Shown: positions 1-11,117 of the stretch, one piece after another
Layout: each line of letters starts with the position of its first letter
How positions within the stretch are numbered: position 1 is the first letter of the stretch
DNA from: Triticum aestivum
Lineage: Eukaryota; Streptophyta; Magnoliopsida; Poales; Poaceae
Assembly: GCF_018294505.1 (NCBI RefSeq)
Contig: NC_057802.1
Span: 554,752,712 to 554,816,711, forward strand
Length of the DNA stretch: 64,000 nt
Reading direction: 5' to 3'
Position numbers and translations under genes: made by a program
Notes under the pieces: generated by a model
Seen by the model: the letters and a program-made list of their open reading frames with translations, nothing else
The model's database searches: none
Told to the model about the DNA's origin: nothing

Positions 1-1634
1 TTTTATCATTTACCTACTCGAGGACGAGCATGAATTAAGCTTGGGGATGCTTGATACGTCTCCAACGTATCTATAATTTTTGATTGTTCCATGCTATATT
101 ATATTCTGTTTTGGACATTATTGGGCTTTATTATACACTTTTATATTATTTTTGGGACTAACCTATTAACCGGAGGCCCAGCCTAGAATTGCTGTTTTTT
201 TGCCTATTTCAGAGTTTCGCAGAAAACGAATATCAAACGGAGTCCAAACGGAATGAAACCTTCGGGAACGTGATTTTCGGAATGAACGTGATCCAGAGGA
301 CTTGGACCCTACGTCAAGACATCAACCAGGAGGGCACGAGGTAGGGGGCGCGCCTACCCCCCCGGTGCGCCCTCCACCCTCGTGGGCCCCCTGTTGCTCC
401 ACCGACGTACTCCTTCCTCCTACATATACCTACGTACCCCCAAACTACCAGATACGGAGCCAAAAACCTAATTCCACCGCCGCAACCTTCTATACCCGTG
501 AGATCCCATCTTGGGGCCTGTTCCGGAGCTCCGCCGGAGGGGGCATCTATCACGGAGGGCTTCTACTTCAACACCATAGCCTCTCCGATGATGTGTGAGT
601 AGTTTACCTCAGACCTTCGGGTCCATAGTTATTAGCTAGATGGCTTCTTCTCTCTTTTTGGATCTCAATACAATGTTCTCCCCCTCTCTCGTGGAGATCT
701 ATTCGATGTGATCTTCTTTTGCGGTGTGTTTGTTGAGACCGATGAATTGTGGGTTTATGATCAAGTTTATCTATGAACAATATTTGAATCTTCTTTGAAT
801 TCTTTTATGTATGATTGGTTATCTTTGCAAGTCTCTTCGAATTATCAGTTTGGTTTGGCCTACTAGATTGATCTTTCTTGCAATGGGAGAAGTGCTTAGC
901 TTTGGGTTCAATCTTGCGGTGTCCTTTCCCAGTGACAGTAGGGGCAGCAAGGCACGTATTGTATTGTTTCCATCGAGGATAACAAGATGGGGTTTATATC
1001 ATATTGCATGAGTTTATCCCTCTACATCATGTCATCTTGCTTAAAGCGTTACTCTGTTCTTATGAACTGAATACTCTAGATGCATGTTGGATAGCGGTCG
1101 ATGTGTGGAGTAATAGTAGTAGATGCAGGCAGGAGTCGGTCTACTTGTCTCGGACGTGATGCCTATATACATGATCATACCTACATATTCTCATAACTAT
1201 GCTCAATTCTGTCAATTGCTCAACAGTAATTTGTTCACCCACCGTAATACTTATGCTCTTGAGAGAAGCCACTAGTGAAACCTATGGCCCCCGGGTCTAT
1301 TTTCCATCATATTAATCTCCCATCAACAAGCTATTTTCGTTGCCTTTTATTTTGCTTCTATTTTACTTTGCATCTTTATCATAAAAATACCAAAAATATT
1401 ATCTCATCATATCTATCAGATCTCACTCTCGTAAGTGACCGTGTAGGGATTGACAACCCCTTATCACGTTGGTTGCGAGGATTTATTTGTTTGTGTAGGT
1501 GCAAGGGACTCGTGCGTGGCCTCCTACTGGATTGATACCTTGGTTCTCAAAAACTGAGGGAAATACTTACGCTACTTTGCTGCATCACCCTTTCCTCTTC
1601 ATGGGAAAACCAACGCAGTGCTCAAGAGGTAGCA
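1..1634 (+). mobile_element. 3' end and 3' LTR of a Gypsy-type LTR retrotransposon (Sabrina-like)
   Basis: The LTR runs from TGATACGTC at 52 to GGTAGCA at 1634, about 1583 bp. It is preceded by a polypurine tract (AAGCTTGGGGATGC, 38-51), so this is the 3' LTR of a plus-strand element whose body lies left of the window. It matches, in inverted orientation, the two LTRs at 45169-46750 and 61579-63154. The region that reads TATATATA in those copies reads CATATACC here (about 422-430), so the promoter box looks decayed. ORFs inside the LTR are chance ORFs. The family name rests on LTR length and termini as I remember them. Confidence 0.9.
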
Positions 1635-1639
1635 ACAGC

Positions 1640-1915
1640 CCGCCTCAGGCCATCCCTGTCGATGACCTCGATGTCGTAGCCAGTGGCGGAGACATGCCCG
1701 CATACTCTAGCCCGCTGCTTGAGTGCCTACCGCCAGTAATGGTCGTCAGCTTCCTCGGCGATGTCAGGCGTGGAGACCGCTATACACCTCTTTTGGGCCA
1801 ATCGCTCCTCGAGCTCCACGGGAAGCGTAGCCGGGCTTAGGCTTCGACGCTCTAGAGTCGGGGATGGGGATGGGGATGGGGATCTGTGGGAAAGGGGACG
1901 TTTGGCAGGTGTCAT
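1640..1915 (-). pseudogene. Decayed fragment of an unrecognised plant gene
   Basis: Just beyond the LTR the minus strand reads an acidic fragment containing EEADDHYWR, followed by a stop and then about 30 more residues in the same frame (ATGYDIEVIDRDG). The GC-rich, codon-like composition differs from the flanking repeat DNA. I do not recognise the family. There is no start codon or intact frame, so this is at best a relic, possibly carried by a transposon. Confidence 0.3.
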
Positions 1916-2622
1916 CTAAGAAACTCAGGGTAGCCTGGGTATGGAGACCGGTGTGTAAGCTGCACGGGCAAACCGGCATATGTTGACAATGGAGGCCTTG
2001 CGGTGGCGGCGACAGCGGCGGTGGGGACCTTGCTAGGGTTTCGAGCGAGGAAGGGTGTGTGTGTGTGTGTGTGTGTGGAGGGGGGCGCGAGGTGTTTGAG
2101 GTAATCAGACGCGGGTACTGAAAATTTTACTACACGGGAGTCAAACGCGGGAGTGAAATGTCGGGCTATTAAATTTTTTGATGATAGTGCATCGCACACG
2201 GTCCGGAGATAACAACCGTGTGTTATGAAACAGAAAAACCCTCGAGGCGGGCAGGTATTTTCTAGGGATGCAGGCGGGATTGGGAACAAGAAACATTGCA
2301 CACGGTCCGGAGATAACAACCATGTGTTATGAAACAGAAAAAACCTCGAGTCGAGCAGATATTTTTGAATGGGGGAGCCTCGTGGAGCCCAATGTACTGT
2401 GCGGATGTGTGCGTGACAAGTGCACCGGCATGGTACACGGTTAGTTTGAGTGAATAGTGTTTGTTGCGTCATCCGACTTATCTAATGTTCAGAGAGGGTC
2501 AGAACACGAACACACCTGCATATGGACCAAATTTATGTATCAAAAGGGTGGTTTGATTTTCAAATACCAAATGCAACTTCCATGTGGCACCTCTCTCGCA
2601 AAGCGCATTGTATTGCTTGCTC
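1916..2622. other. Non-genic stretch with a (GT)n microsatellite
   Basis: No supportable gene. A short G-rich tract (GGGGAT repeated) lies at about 1859-1880 just before it, and a (GT)n microsatellite at 2055-2077. A tandem duplication at 2194-2366 is listed separately. Confidence 0.6.
2194..2366. repeat. Two-copy tandem duplication with CACACGGT/ACCGTGTG motif
   Basis: About 69 bp at 2194-2262 recur at 2298-2366, an offset of 104 bp, with only a few differences. Each copy opens with GCACACGGTCCGG and soon reads ACCGTGTG or a near variant, a short imperfect inverted repeat. Similar inverted motifs occur at 41027-41055 and near 44705. Confidence 0.7.
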
Positions 2623-3320
2623 CCCTCGTGTTGGCACGAAGGGAATCCTAAGCTATGAATGCATGCCCCTCCCCCCAACCGAGGTTCACCTAGCAAAGTG
2701 CGAAGTAGCTAGCAGCCCCCTCCTCCCTCGTGTCGGCACGAAGGGAATCCTAAGCTATGAATGCATGCGCCCCAACCGAGGTTCATTCACCTAGCAAAGT
2801 GCGAAGTAGCTTGCAGCCCCCCTCCCCCTCCCTCGTGTCGGCACGAAGGGAATCCTAAGCTATGAATGCATGCCCCTCCCAACCGAGGTTCACCCTAGCA
2901 AAGTGTGAAGTAGCTAGAAGCCCCCCTCCCTCGTGTCGGCACGAAGGGAATCCTAAGCTATGAATGCATGCCCCCCCAACCAAGGTTCACCGTAGCAAAG
3001 TGCGAAGTAGCTAGCAGCCCCCCTCTCTCATGTCGGCATGAAGGGAATCCTAAGCTACGAATGCATGCCCCCCTCCCCCTCGACCGAGGTTCACCTAGCA
3101 AAGTGAGAAGTAGCTAGAAGCCCCCCCCTCGTGTTGGCACGAAGGGAATCCTAAGCTATGAATGCATGCCCCCTCCCCCAACCGAGGTTCACCTAGCAAA
3201 GTGCGAAGTAGCCAGCAGCCCCCCACCCCCCCTCGTGTCGCCACGAAGGGAATCCTAAGCTATGAATGCATGCCCCCCCAACCGAGGTTCACCTAGCAAA
3301 GTGCGAAGTAGCAACCCCCC
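2623..3320. repeat. Minisatellite, 7 copies of a ~100-bp unit
   Basis: The core CCTAAGCTATGAATGCATGC recurs at about 2647, 2750, 2851, 2952, 3050, 3149 and 3252, spaced 98-103 bp. Each unit contains CTCGTGTCGGCACGAAGGG, the core, ACCGAGGTTCACC and AGCAAAGTGCGAAGTAGC. Most length variation is in C-rich runs between these blocks. Short ORFs through the array are by-products. Confidence 0.9.
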
Positions 3321-3339
3321 CCCCCACACACACACTTTC

Positions 3340-3979
3340 AGTCGGCAGGCCAGAGAGGCATATATCTCACCAAGATGGATCGTAAAACGGACCAAGAATA
3401 ATCCACCTTGGTCATACAACCTCTCTCTTGTTGTTGGTCAAATTAAGTGATGGCCGTCCATGCGACCCCGGAGATGGGCTAGCTCGCCAATAATCACACA
3501 AGTAGCTAGTCCCCGAAGACAACCACTTCATGCGTGTGGCCCAAACATATGTATGGAGAGGTGTGTTTTTGAGTAACAATGGAACAACTTTGATGTGGCA
3601 CCGTGATTTCGAACTAGAAATCCCCAGACTGAGTGAGGGTTAGGTTGACGATGCATATGTATGTTACACCACACTTCAAGCCAACAACGGGGATTCATGC
3701 ATGCATGCGTGCATAGTATATGCGCTCAAACTTAATTAGGTTTGAATCTCACCATGACCTATACTACGATAACACGAACCAAATGAAGAATCCGCCATGG
3801 TAACCTATCTTGTTGTTGGTCAGGTGATCATGGATGTCCACGCGGGCCCACGAATATATAGGCTTGTCACTGATAACCACGCGAGGGAGTGTACCGTTTG
3901 AAGGCAACCACTACATGCATATGTATGGAGGTGATGCGTGAATGCATGTTTGAATACACAACATTGATGTGGCGCATGT
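3340..3979. repeat. ~330-bp repeat units (left part of the array)
   Basis: Diverged units share TTGTTGGTCA, GTGATGG.CGTCCA, GCGGGCCCAC, GATAACCAC, CAACCAC, CAACTTTGATGTGGCAC and CAGAGCGAGG-type blocks in that order. One unit spans about 3410-3660. The next starts near 3780 and is cut at 3979 by the composite CACTA, resuming at 37738. Confidence 0.75.
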
Positions 3980-4329
3980 CACTACAAAAAAAAGACACAT
4001 CCGTGACATTTTGGGCCGAACGAAATTTTTTTCTGTCATACTTATGACACTTCCATGACGATAATTGTGACAAAACCCGGTATCATTATAGATGTGGTGG
4101 GGTCCTACTTCTATGACAAAAAATCATGACAGAAAATGGGCTTTTCGTCCTGGGCGGGCCGGAGACGCAGCTGCATGACATTCTTTGGGCCGTCCATGAC
4201 GGAAAAAATCGTGGTAGAAGCGAGGGTGAGGAAAATATCGGGGTGTTCCCGGTTACGGTGGGTGGTCGGGGCTGAGCGATGCGCGTTTCTCTCATACACG
4301 CTCGCGCGTGGGTGCGAGGCGTTGGGCTC

Positions 4330-4960
4330 TAACTGAACCCGAGCGATTGCACTGCAGGCTACGCGTTAGTGAACCCGAGCGATCGATCGATGGCTGTTAA
4401 CTGAACCCGATCGAGCGATTCCTTCGCTACTGCTGCTAAGTGAAGCCGATCGATGCTGCCTCTGGATGAACAGTGAGCGTTGCTGGGGGGTTTGGATGAA
4501 AAGTTCCCGGTGGGGGTGGATGAACAGGACCCCGTTATGTTGCCTCTGGATGAACAGGACCCCGATCGATCAAGCCGGTTGGGGTTGGATGAACAGGACC
4601 CCGTGGAGTCCCGTTTTGCGGTACGCCACACCCCTCCGGATGAACAGCACCCCCGTTTCGACCGTAGCGCTCCAACACAAGTCCGTTTCCTCTGTTTTGC
4701 GGTACGCCACACCCCTCCCGATCAACAGGACCCCCGTTTCGACCGTAGGAGGTCCGTTTCCTCCATTTTGCGGTACGCCAGACACCTCCCGATGAACAGG
4801 ATCCCGTTTCGAACATGGCCAGTCGAACACAAGGCAATTTTCTCCGTTATGCGGTATGCCAGACCTCGTTTCCATCGACTGTTCCGTCCAAGCCCTCCCG
4901 ATGAACACGACGACGCATTCCATTCTGACCCAGCCAGTTGGCTCCCCATGAACACGATGA
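4330..4960. repeat. Left subterminal repeats of the composite CACTA
   Basis: GGATGAACAGGACCCC recurs with variants about ten times, in longer blocks that share GCGGTACGCCACACCCCTCC and CCCGTTTCGACCGTA. Dense short subterminal repeats are where CACTA accessory proteins bind in the characterised maize element, and these sit 0.35-1 kb inside the terminus. ORFs on both strands are artefacts of the repetition. Confidence 0.7.
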
Positions 4961-6170
4961 TGACGCAGTTTCTCCGTTCCGACCCAGCCATGTACACGAG
5001 CCCTGGCCGTATGTATGCGCGAGTAGGCGTTCGAGACCCTGCCTGTATGTACGTACGTGGCCGTATTTTCTTGCTTGCACATTGGCCGCTATACATACGT
5101 GTACATGCTACATGCGCGCCTCTACTATGACACGTGCATGCCTCTACATCGACGAGTATGTACGTACACGTTCGCGACCAGAATGACAACGCTACGTACG
5201 CTTTGACCAGGTGGGTCCCGACTGTCAGGCACTTCCTTGCGTGTGAAGATGTAGCTGGTGGGTCCCAGCAGTCAGGGGGCGAATCTTTTTTTTTGCCCAG
5301 ACGCACTTCCTTGCGTGCGAAGATGTAGCTGGTGGGTCCCAGCAGTCAGTGGGAAACATTTTTTTTGCCAAATACGGTGGCCCGTCCGGTGGGTCCCTGC
5401 TGTTAGGTGGAGGAATAATTATTTTCTGCGTAATAAGGAGGCACTTCCTTGCGGCTGCCGTGGACCCAGCTGTCAGCCTCTCCACGTACAGTACTCTTCC
5501 GATGGAAGTCGTTCCTTGACCACGCCGCGCCGAGAGCACCAGGGCGGTGGATGACGACGAGGCCTAGGAAGGGGACGACGCGGAGCTGGGGAAGGCGCGG
5601 CAGTGGATGCCCACGCGGAGAGGAGTACGAGGGTTCACTGGTTCGGCTGCGGTGTGAGGCTGCCGTCGCCGCAGAATAACAGGGGTTGTGGGTGAGTGGA
5701 GGGATGCCCTGGCCAGCGGTGGGAGTAGTAGGGGGTGGTGAGGCCTGCGCAGCAGCACAGCCGGCCACGGGAGGCAGGAGCAGGCGGCACGACCGGCGCT
5801 GCTTTGGGCGGCTGGAGCAAGAAGACCAAAGGTTGAAGAAGCACGATGGCCGTTGGATGGACATCGTACGGTCACTGCAGCTAGAATCGTTTATTGACTA
5901 AGTTGACAAAGCCCTTGGTACGCGTCAACTTAGTAGGCCCACAGGTCAGCTTTCGAAACGGTGCGCCCCAGATGTCAGGGGGAGGAATCATTTTTTGGGC
6001 GGGTGAAGCTAGAATATCCGAGATTGAAGAAGCACGGCATCCGTTGGATGGACATCCAACGGCCACTGCTGCTAGAACCGTGTGTTGACTATAAGTTGAC
6101 AAAGTCTTGCATACGCGTCAACTCTTTTTTTTTTGAGGGGACGCGTCAACTTAGTAAGGCCACAAGTGTG
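4961..6170. repeat. Duplicated blocks inside the composite CACTA, no gene
   Basis: GATGTAGCTGGTGGGTCCCAGCAGTCAG-type blocks recur near 5245 and 5323. Two further related blocks near 5880-5950 and 6070-6160 share GTTGACAAAG and GCGTCAACTTAGTA. The GC-rich stretch 5500-5870 has open frames on both strands, but I recognise no product. Confidence 0.5.
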
Positions 6171-6924
6171 TGGCAGAGAACTTATAGCCCATTTGAGATT
6201 TGTAAGAATGTGCAGCCAATTTTTGAATTCTAATGGAATTTACTACAGCCCATTTACAGTTTGTTACAAGTACAGCCCATTTCAACCAACCGTTCAAAAC
6301 AGAATTCAATAAAATTTCCCACATTTTGATGGGATCCGGAATATTTTTATCCCGAAATTTCTAGTCAGATTAAATACAATTTCAATATAAATTTATATTA
6401 CATAAAAATCCAATGAAACATTGTGCTCGCAACAATTAATGACATTAAATTTTTCAATTTCCAAAAATAATATTTTATAAAGTAATTACGTGTTTGGTGC
6501 ATTTTTTATAGTTACTGCCCAGTTTTTATAATTACATCTCATTTATGATTTCTTAAAGATCATTTTCTTGTTAAGCGTAACGCATCCCTCCTAGGAAAGA
6601 TTTGCAGCCCAGCGGGGCGGAGAATAACAACTTGACCTTACCTGGGTATTCCTAAAAAAAGTATAGCTGGGCTAGCCATTTTCAGCTTGAAAAAATTAAT
6701 ATCTAGGCTGGATATCTGGCCTGGGCTAGACGGGCCACAGCCCGCCCAGTTAATAGCTGCAGCGATGTTTTCGTTGTTGTTCAGAGGAGAAAAATTAATA
6801 TCTGGGCTAAACATCGCTCAAGAAAAACTCTGCAGTGCACACACCTCAAAAACACAAATACTGCTCGAGCTGGTTGGTCCCAGCTGTCGGCCGCTTGTTG
6901 TGCAATTCTCTCGTTTATTGGCTA
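6171..6924. other. AT-rich stretch without a gene
   Basis: AT-rich interior of the composite element. I see no coding signal and no clear repeat beyond scattered poly-A and poly-T. Confidence 0.5.
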
Positions 6925-7166
6925 CTAGCAAGATGCCCATGCGTTGCACGGAACATCAAGATGCATTTATATGAGTAGTTTATCTTGTGAGAGAAAATGA
7001 TGAACGAGGGAAGGCCTTATTTGCAAATGTGGAGAGGGGTGTGGGTATCCTTTTGCAAAATTGCCATAGTTTCCTTCATATCCGTCAGATATAAATCAGA
7101 CGACCTATATTGCGGGATGGCAGGCACACCATCAACACCAACTCTATTTTTTTATAAGAGTAGAGA
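6925..7166 (-). mobile_element. Small non-autonomous Helitron-like element
   Basis: Read on the minus strand, the left end has a hairpin (arms CCGTGC and GCAYGG around AAC), about 10 nt of spacer, then CTAG followed by T. That is the standard Helitron 3' end. The opposite end reads TCTCTACTCTTATA, a TC-type 5' start. At about 242 bp there is no room for Rep/helicase. The base outside the 5' end is not the expected A, so this boundary is uncertain. Confidence 0.5.
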
Positions 7167-7980
7167 CATAGGTTGACAATGGTGTGGGACCCTGATGTCA
7201 GGAAACCAGGAGGAAGCAAAAAAAATTATAGTTTTATATACTAATAAGGAGGCACTTGCGTACGTGCGGCTATGGCCCTAGTGGGTCCCCACTGTCATCC
7301 TCTCCAAGTAAAGTCATCTCCTCATCCTCATGTCCGTTGACCATGTTGACAACCCGAGACGGTGGCGCCAGGGCGAGTGCAACAACTCGAAGGACGATGG
7401 AGAGGGCCTCGCGGGCCCTACGGATGGTCTGATACAGGGCCCGCTGCTCATTCGGGAAGCCAGGATCATAGGGCCACATGTCTGTGACGGCATTGTCGTT
7501 CGCTTGTTCACCGGTGCTCGTTGAGGAGACAGAGGTTGCAGCACAGGTCCTCCTGCGCTGGTAGCTCTTCCGCCATTAGGGCGTCGAAGTGCGGCCGCAC
7601 CTGCTCTATGGTGAACACGGCATGAACCGGCTTGGACAGTGGCGCCGGCTCCTGGTCGGAAGCTATGTCCATCGTCTGATTGTCGTCGCTCAGCTCGGCG
7701 AGGTAGCTGGCGAGCCAGCATGTCCGGCTGCTGGACCGACCCGCTGCCAAGCACGAGTCTGACTGCCCTGGCCCACCCAGACAGCCTCCCTCGCCCGCGC
7801 GCGCTTTCCGCCCGAAACGGTCAGCGCTGCCCGCCCCGCTTCCCGGTGCATGCGATTGCTCCGCCTTCAAACGACACAAGTGTTGTCCGTCCGTCCTTCT
7901 GTCGCCCACATTAATGATACGCGGTTGCCGAGGTGGCTACTCCGGCGCCACACGTCCGTCCCTCCGCCACCCACCATTGC
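7167..7980. other. Upstream region of the 8061 ORF, no separate gene
   Basis: GC-rich from about 7330. Overlapping ORFs on both strands lack support. The block at about 7760-7850 is related to about 16310-16400, so the 8061 upstream region exists at least twice in this window. Confidence 0.4.
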
Positions 7981-7988
7981 TATATAAA
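7981..7988 (+). promoter_or_regulatory. TATA box for the 8061 ORF
   Basis: TATATAAA lies 73 bp before the ATG, at a suitable distance for a short 5' leader and at the edge of a GC-rich upstream region. The ATG context is CACCATGG, close to the plant consensus. Confidence 0.65.
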
Positions 7989-8060
7989 CTGCTGTGTTGG
8001 CCATAGTCGCAGTCATCCACATCCGTTCCTATTCTCCTGTCCACACCATTACTGCCCACC

Positions 8061-8828
8061 ATGGCTTCCTCGCGCTCGAGCGCTCTTCGGGACGGGCGGA
8101 CGATGGACCACAAGGAGATGGCAGCCATTGCTGCCGACTGGCTGGCCGGCAGGCAGCCGGAGGACGACGACGTCCCAATGGAGAACATGGTAGTCGAGGA
8201 TCCGGCGCCAACCCCCTCCTCTGCGCCATCCTCGCCGGTGCATTGCACCATGACCATCGGCGAGGCCCGTTCCCAATATATGGACACGGTGAGGCAAAAG
8301 CGTGAGGAGCAGTTCCGGGAGGCGCAGGCCGACGCCACCTACAGCCACCATCTCCTCCAGGAGCACCTGCAGGCGGAGGAGCAGATCGCAACGGAGCGGG
8401 CGGAGCAGAAGGCGCTACTCGACCCGTACCGCTCCGCCAGCGAGGGCCGCCTCGAGCGCTGGCGGTACCGCATGCGGGTGGCGGAGGCTGCGGCCGCCTA
8501 CAAAGAGGGCGATGAAGCGGGCGAGGCGCTGTTTGGCGAGACCGAGGATGAGGCAGAGGACAATGCCGGCTCCGACGAGTCCCGCTCCTCTGGCGTTGAC
8601 GAGGCCCTGCTCCGCCGAGGCCCTGCGGCGCCAACAACGAGGCAGAGGACACCGCCGGCTCCGCCGAGGCCCCACCCTGCCGGCAACAAGGGGGAGGATT
8701 TCCCCCGCTCCGCTGAGGCGCCGCCCGCCGGCAACGAGACAGAGGACATCGCCGGCTCCGCCGAGGCCCCGCCCCGCTGCCAGCAAGGCCGCGCCACACA
8801 GAAAACGAGGAAGAGTAGAACACGGTAG
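8061..8828 (+). CDS. Intronless hypothetical protein, Glu/Ala-rich, 255 aa
   Basis: An uninterrupted ORF with a good start context and a TATA box 73 bp upstream. I do not recognise a named domain. Residues about 1-60 are mixed. Residues about 75-160 are rich in Glu, Gln, Arg and Ala and look helical or coiled-coil. Residues about 160-245 are low-complexity and acidic/Pro-rich, with loose repeats of the type SAEAPPAGNETED, encoded by GC-rich DNA repeats. There are no membrane segments and no signal peptide. It lies inside the composite CACTA, so it may be a captured gene or part of a multicopy repeat family. The related upstream sequence near 16.3 kb favours a repeated family. The ORF is intact, but expression is unknown. 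Confidence 0.55.
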   Translation: MASSRSSALRDGRTMDHKEMAAIAADWLAGRQPEDDDVPMENMVVEDPAPTPSSAPSSPVHCTMTIGEARSQYMDTVRQKREEQFREAQADATYSHHLLQEHLQAEEQIATERAEQKALLDPYRSASEGRLERWRYRMRVAEAAAAYKEGDEAGEALFGETEDEAEDNAGSDESRSSGVDEALLRRGPAAPTTRQRTPPAPPRPHPAGNKGEDFPRSAEAPPAGNETEDIAGSAEAPPRCQQGRATQKTRKSRTR

Positions 8829-8971
8829 GTCGCCGCCGCTCGGGTCCAAGTAAGGCCACCGCTACTACCCTTGGTTGAAGCTAAGCTAGGCGGGTTGACC
8901 ACTGACGACCGGTTAGCTTGTTGGCGGTGACGTGGAGTCGGAGAGCTATGTTGGAGAAGGACGCTGCTTCT

Positions 8972-9063
8972 ACTTAACTGCTGGTGCAGTTGGCTGACTG
9001 ACACGTGGGCCCAACAGGCATCTGGGCCACATGTCAGTTACGCAACTGCACCTGCAGTTAAGT
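8972..9063. repeat. Long imperfect hairpin downstream of the 8061 ORF
   Basis: The arms 8972-9013 and 9023-9063 are inverted copies of about 41 nt with roughly six mismatches, separated by about 9 nt. Both start or end with ACTTAACTGC and contain GTGCAGTTG. The hairpin lies 144 bp past the stop codon, so it could sit in the 3' UTR. It could also be a remnant of a fold-back MITE. The rest of 8829-9327 shows nothing else. Confidence 0.65.
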
Positions 9064-9327
9064 CACTGAAGCTTCTGTTCGGCTCAGCCGGACACAGGTG
9101 GGTAGCTTCGGTTAATTAATTATACCTCCAGCGCACCCCTTTTTAGTTGAAGAATGTATGAAATGTAATGAAATCCGGCATGTTTATATGAAATCCGACC
9201 GTGTATGAATGAATTTATTTTGATTAGTTCGAATTCTTGTATCATTAGTATTGGATGAACATGCAAAACAATATGTACTAGCATTATTCCCAGGGTGATC
9301 ACCTCGTTTGCAGCAGTTTCACATGTA

Positions 9328-9453
9328 CTCCCTCCGGTCCTTTCTAGTCTGCATACAAGTTTAGTCTGCAGTCAAAGTATCTCTACTTTAACCAATCTTA
9401 TACAAAAAAGTATGCACTTTCACAATGTGCGAAGTAAAAAGGAACAGAAGGAG
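9328..9453. mobile_element. Stowaway (Tc1/Mariner) MITE
   Basis: Starts CTCCCTCCGGTCC and ends GGAACAGAAGGAG, with TA on both sides (9326-9327 and 9454-9455). The 126-bp size fits the family. Confidence 0.8.
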
Positions 9454-10106
9454 TACAAAGAGTTTGAGCAGCTTTTTAGCGTTCCTGTACATTGCAATCA
9501 AACACACAGGCCTGGCAATTCATAGAGAACATTCAAAACAATCGATGATTATGCATCTCAGCAATTCACATGTCAGAGCCAATATTTACTTCACAACTAA
9601 ACAATAAAGAAAAAATGGATCGACGCTGCTGACAGCAAAGGGCGTCCCATTCGAAAATATCAAATGCATGTCTTCTTGCTAAAATCAATGAGCAAAATTT
9701 GACAAGGTTTTCCCATTCCAAAATATCAAATGCCTACGATTGTGGAATGGGCAGGGTTTGCCAATAGTTCGGACATTGACATGGCACCTCGTGCTAAATA
9801 AACCAGCTGTTCTTTTTGTGAAGTTCCACCAAAATCAACCAAATTCGCGCGTAGCTTGTATGATTTCGCCCTTATATGTTGCAACACCTTGAACTTATCG
9901 GCACCTCCTTTCTTGTGGTGGAAATGAATGATTCGATGTATTCATGAACATTTTGTGCAGTTCCCATTGAAATCAAGCTGAGCACCCCTGTTTGCACAAA
10001 TACAAAAAAAGTGATTAGTATAAAGCAAACTGTACTATGAATTGACAGTTTAAACAGGCACCGACATGGTCCATGTAGAGCACACTTTTAGAAAAATGGA
10101 ACTCAC

Positions 10107-10326
10107 CGGAAAGAATCCTAGAACAACATTGTACTCGTGCATCACAGCAAGAAAATGGAGATTTGTCAGTCCTTCTGAGCTGAAATTAGTTTGGTCTTGT
10201 GGGGGGTAATGTAACCATCCTTCAACTGCTCCTTCTGATGAGAAGATAGACAGGGCTTCTTCATCCTGGCATAATCGGAACTAGTCACTTCACATACTCC
10301 ATATTCTTCTTCAAAGGAGGATGATC
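10107..10326 (-). pseudogene. Best-preserved exon of the B3/REM-like relic
   Basis: The acceptor CAACAG precedes 10326 and a strong donor GTGAGT follows 10107. The frame reads SSSFEEEYGV and on to LISAQKD, then a TGA at 10166-10168. After it the reading continues with one shift to AVMHEYNVVLGFF just before the donor. One nonsense codon and one shift in a 220-bp exon mark it as inactive. The match to B3 proteins is from memory. Confidence 0.5.
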
Positions 10327-10530
10327 CTGTTGTGCAAAGATAAGAGGGTAACTAAATGCTAGCATCCCTGTTTGCTCGAAAAAAAGGAAAGGAAATATTT
10401 AAAACAGCACAGATGAAGCACTTCTCAAGGATAATACCACTTTTTGATGACAGTATCTAAACAGTAGCACAACACCAACAGAGATGACAAAGCTCAATCA
10501 TATGGATGAAATCAGTGGGCGAGTACCAAC

Positions 10531-10702
10531 CTTTGTCAGGAGGCTTATTGTGTAGAGCATACATATGAAGCACTTCTCCGGAACCATCTGTTGCTATCTA
10601 CCGTGGTGACCATGCTTACTATATACTCCTCGGTTAGATTAATGTTTCCAACATCTTCTTGTGCAGTTCCACTAAAATATATGGTATCTTCAAAGAAGAT
10701 CC
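10531..10702 (-). pseudogene. Repeated exon of the same relic (FSGTAQED type)
   Basis: Begins after an acceptor CAG (10703-10705) and ends at a GTTGGT donor. It reads IFFEDTIYFSGTAQEDV and on to NRWFRRSASY. One frame change near the 3' end is needed to reach LHNKPPDK at the donor. Related exons lie near 12980, 11100 and 9988. Confidence 0.5.
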
Positions 10703-11117
10703 CTGTTTGCACAAGTAGAGATAATTACGTATTACATTAAGAGTGGCATCAAATCAGTGGCAAAACAATTGCTCGTTCCAGCCATAGCAATAAATTAAGA
10801 TGCAAAACTATATCATTACTTGTGTCATCACAGCTCCAGTGCTTCATTACAGCACCAGGAGTTGATTTTTGTTTTTCTTCCGCTTGTTCTTCCCCTTCAT
10901 CACTTGGTTCAATAACAGACAAGCTTCGCCTTCAATGTAAGATTTGGCATGTCAATTAGGTTGCACAAGTATAGCACTAAACAATGACATTAATTTTCTG
11001 ATGAAAGTGGCAAAATACAGGCCAACAGTTGTGAAATATCCTTATCTTACCTCAATGGGATATTGCGGTGGACATACAGATTGGAAGTCTTGTCTCCATT
11101 TGTGCAGTTCACTAAAA

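Noticed and set aside
302..598. Open frames inside the LTRs (also at 1275, 22530, 23093, 29560, 46023, 62604)
   Set aside because: They lie in LTR sequence present three or two times in the window, on both strands, and show no domain.
2623..3320. Regularly spaced repeats resembling a CRISPR array
   Set aside because: The whole ~100-bp unit is repeated with no unique spacers, and the genome is a plant nuclear one.
4359..5306. Several 100-216-codon frames on both strands
   Set aside because: They run through CACTA subterminal repeats; amino-acid periodicity follows DNA periodicity.
8029..8859. 276-codon minus-strand frame opposite the 8061 ORF
   Set aside because: It is a GC-rich shadow; the TATA box and start context support the plus strand.
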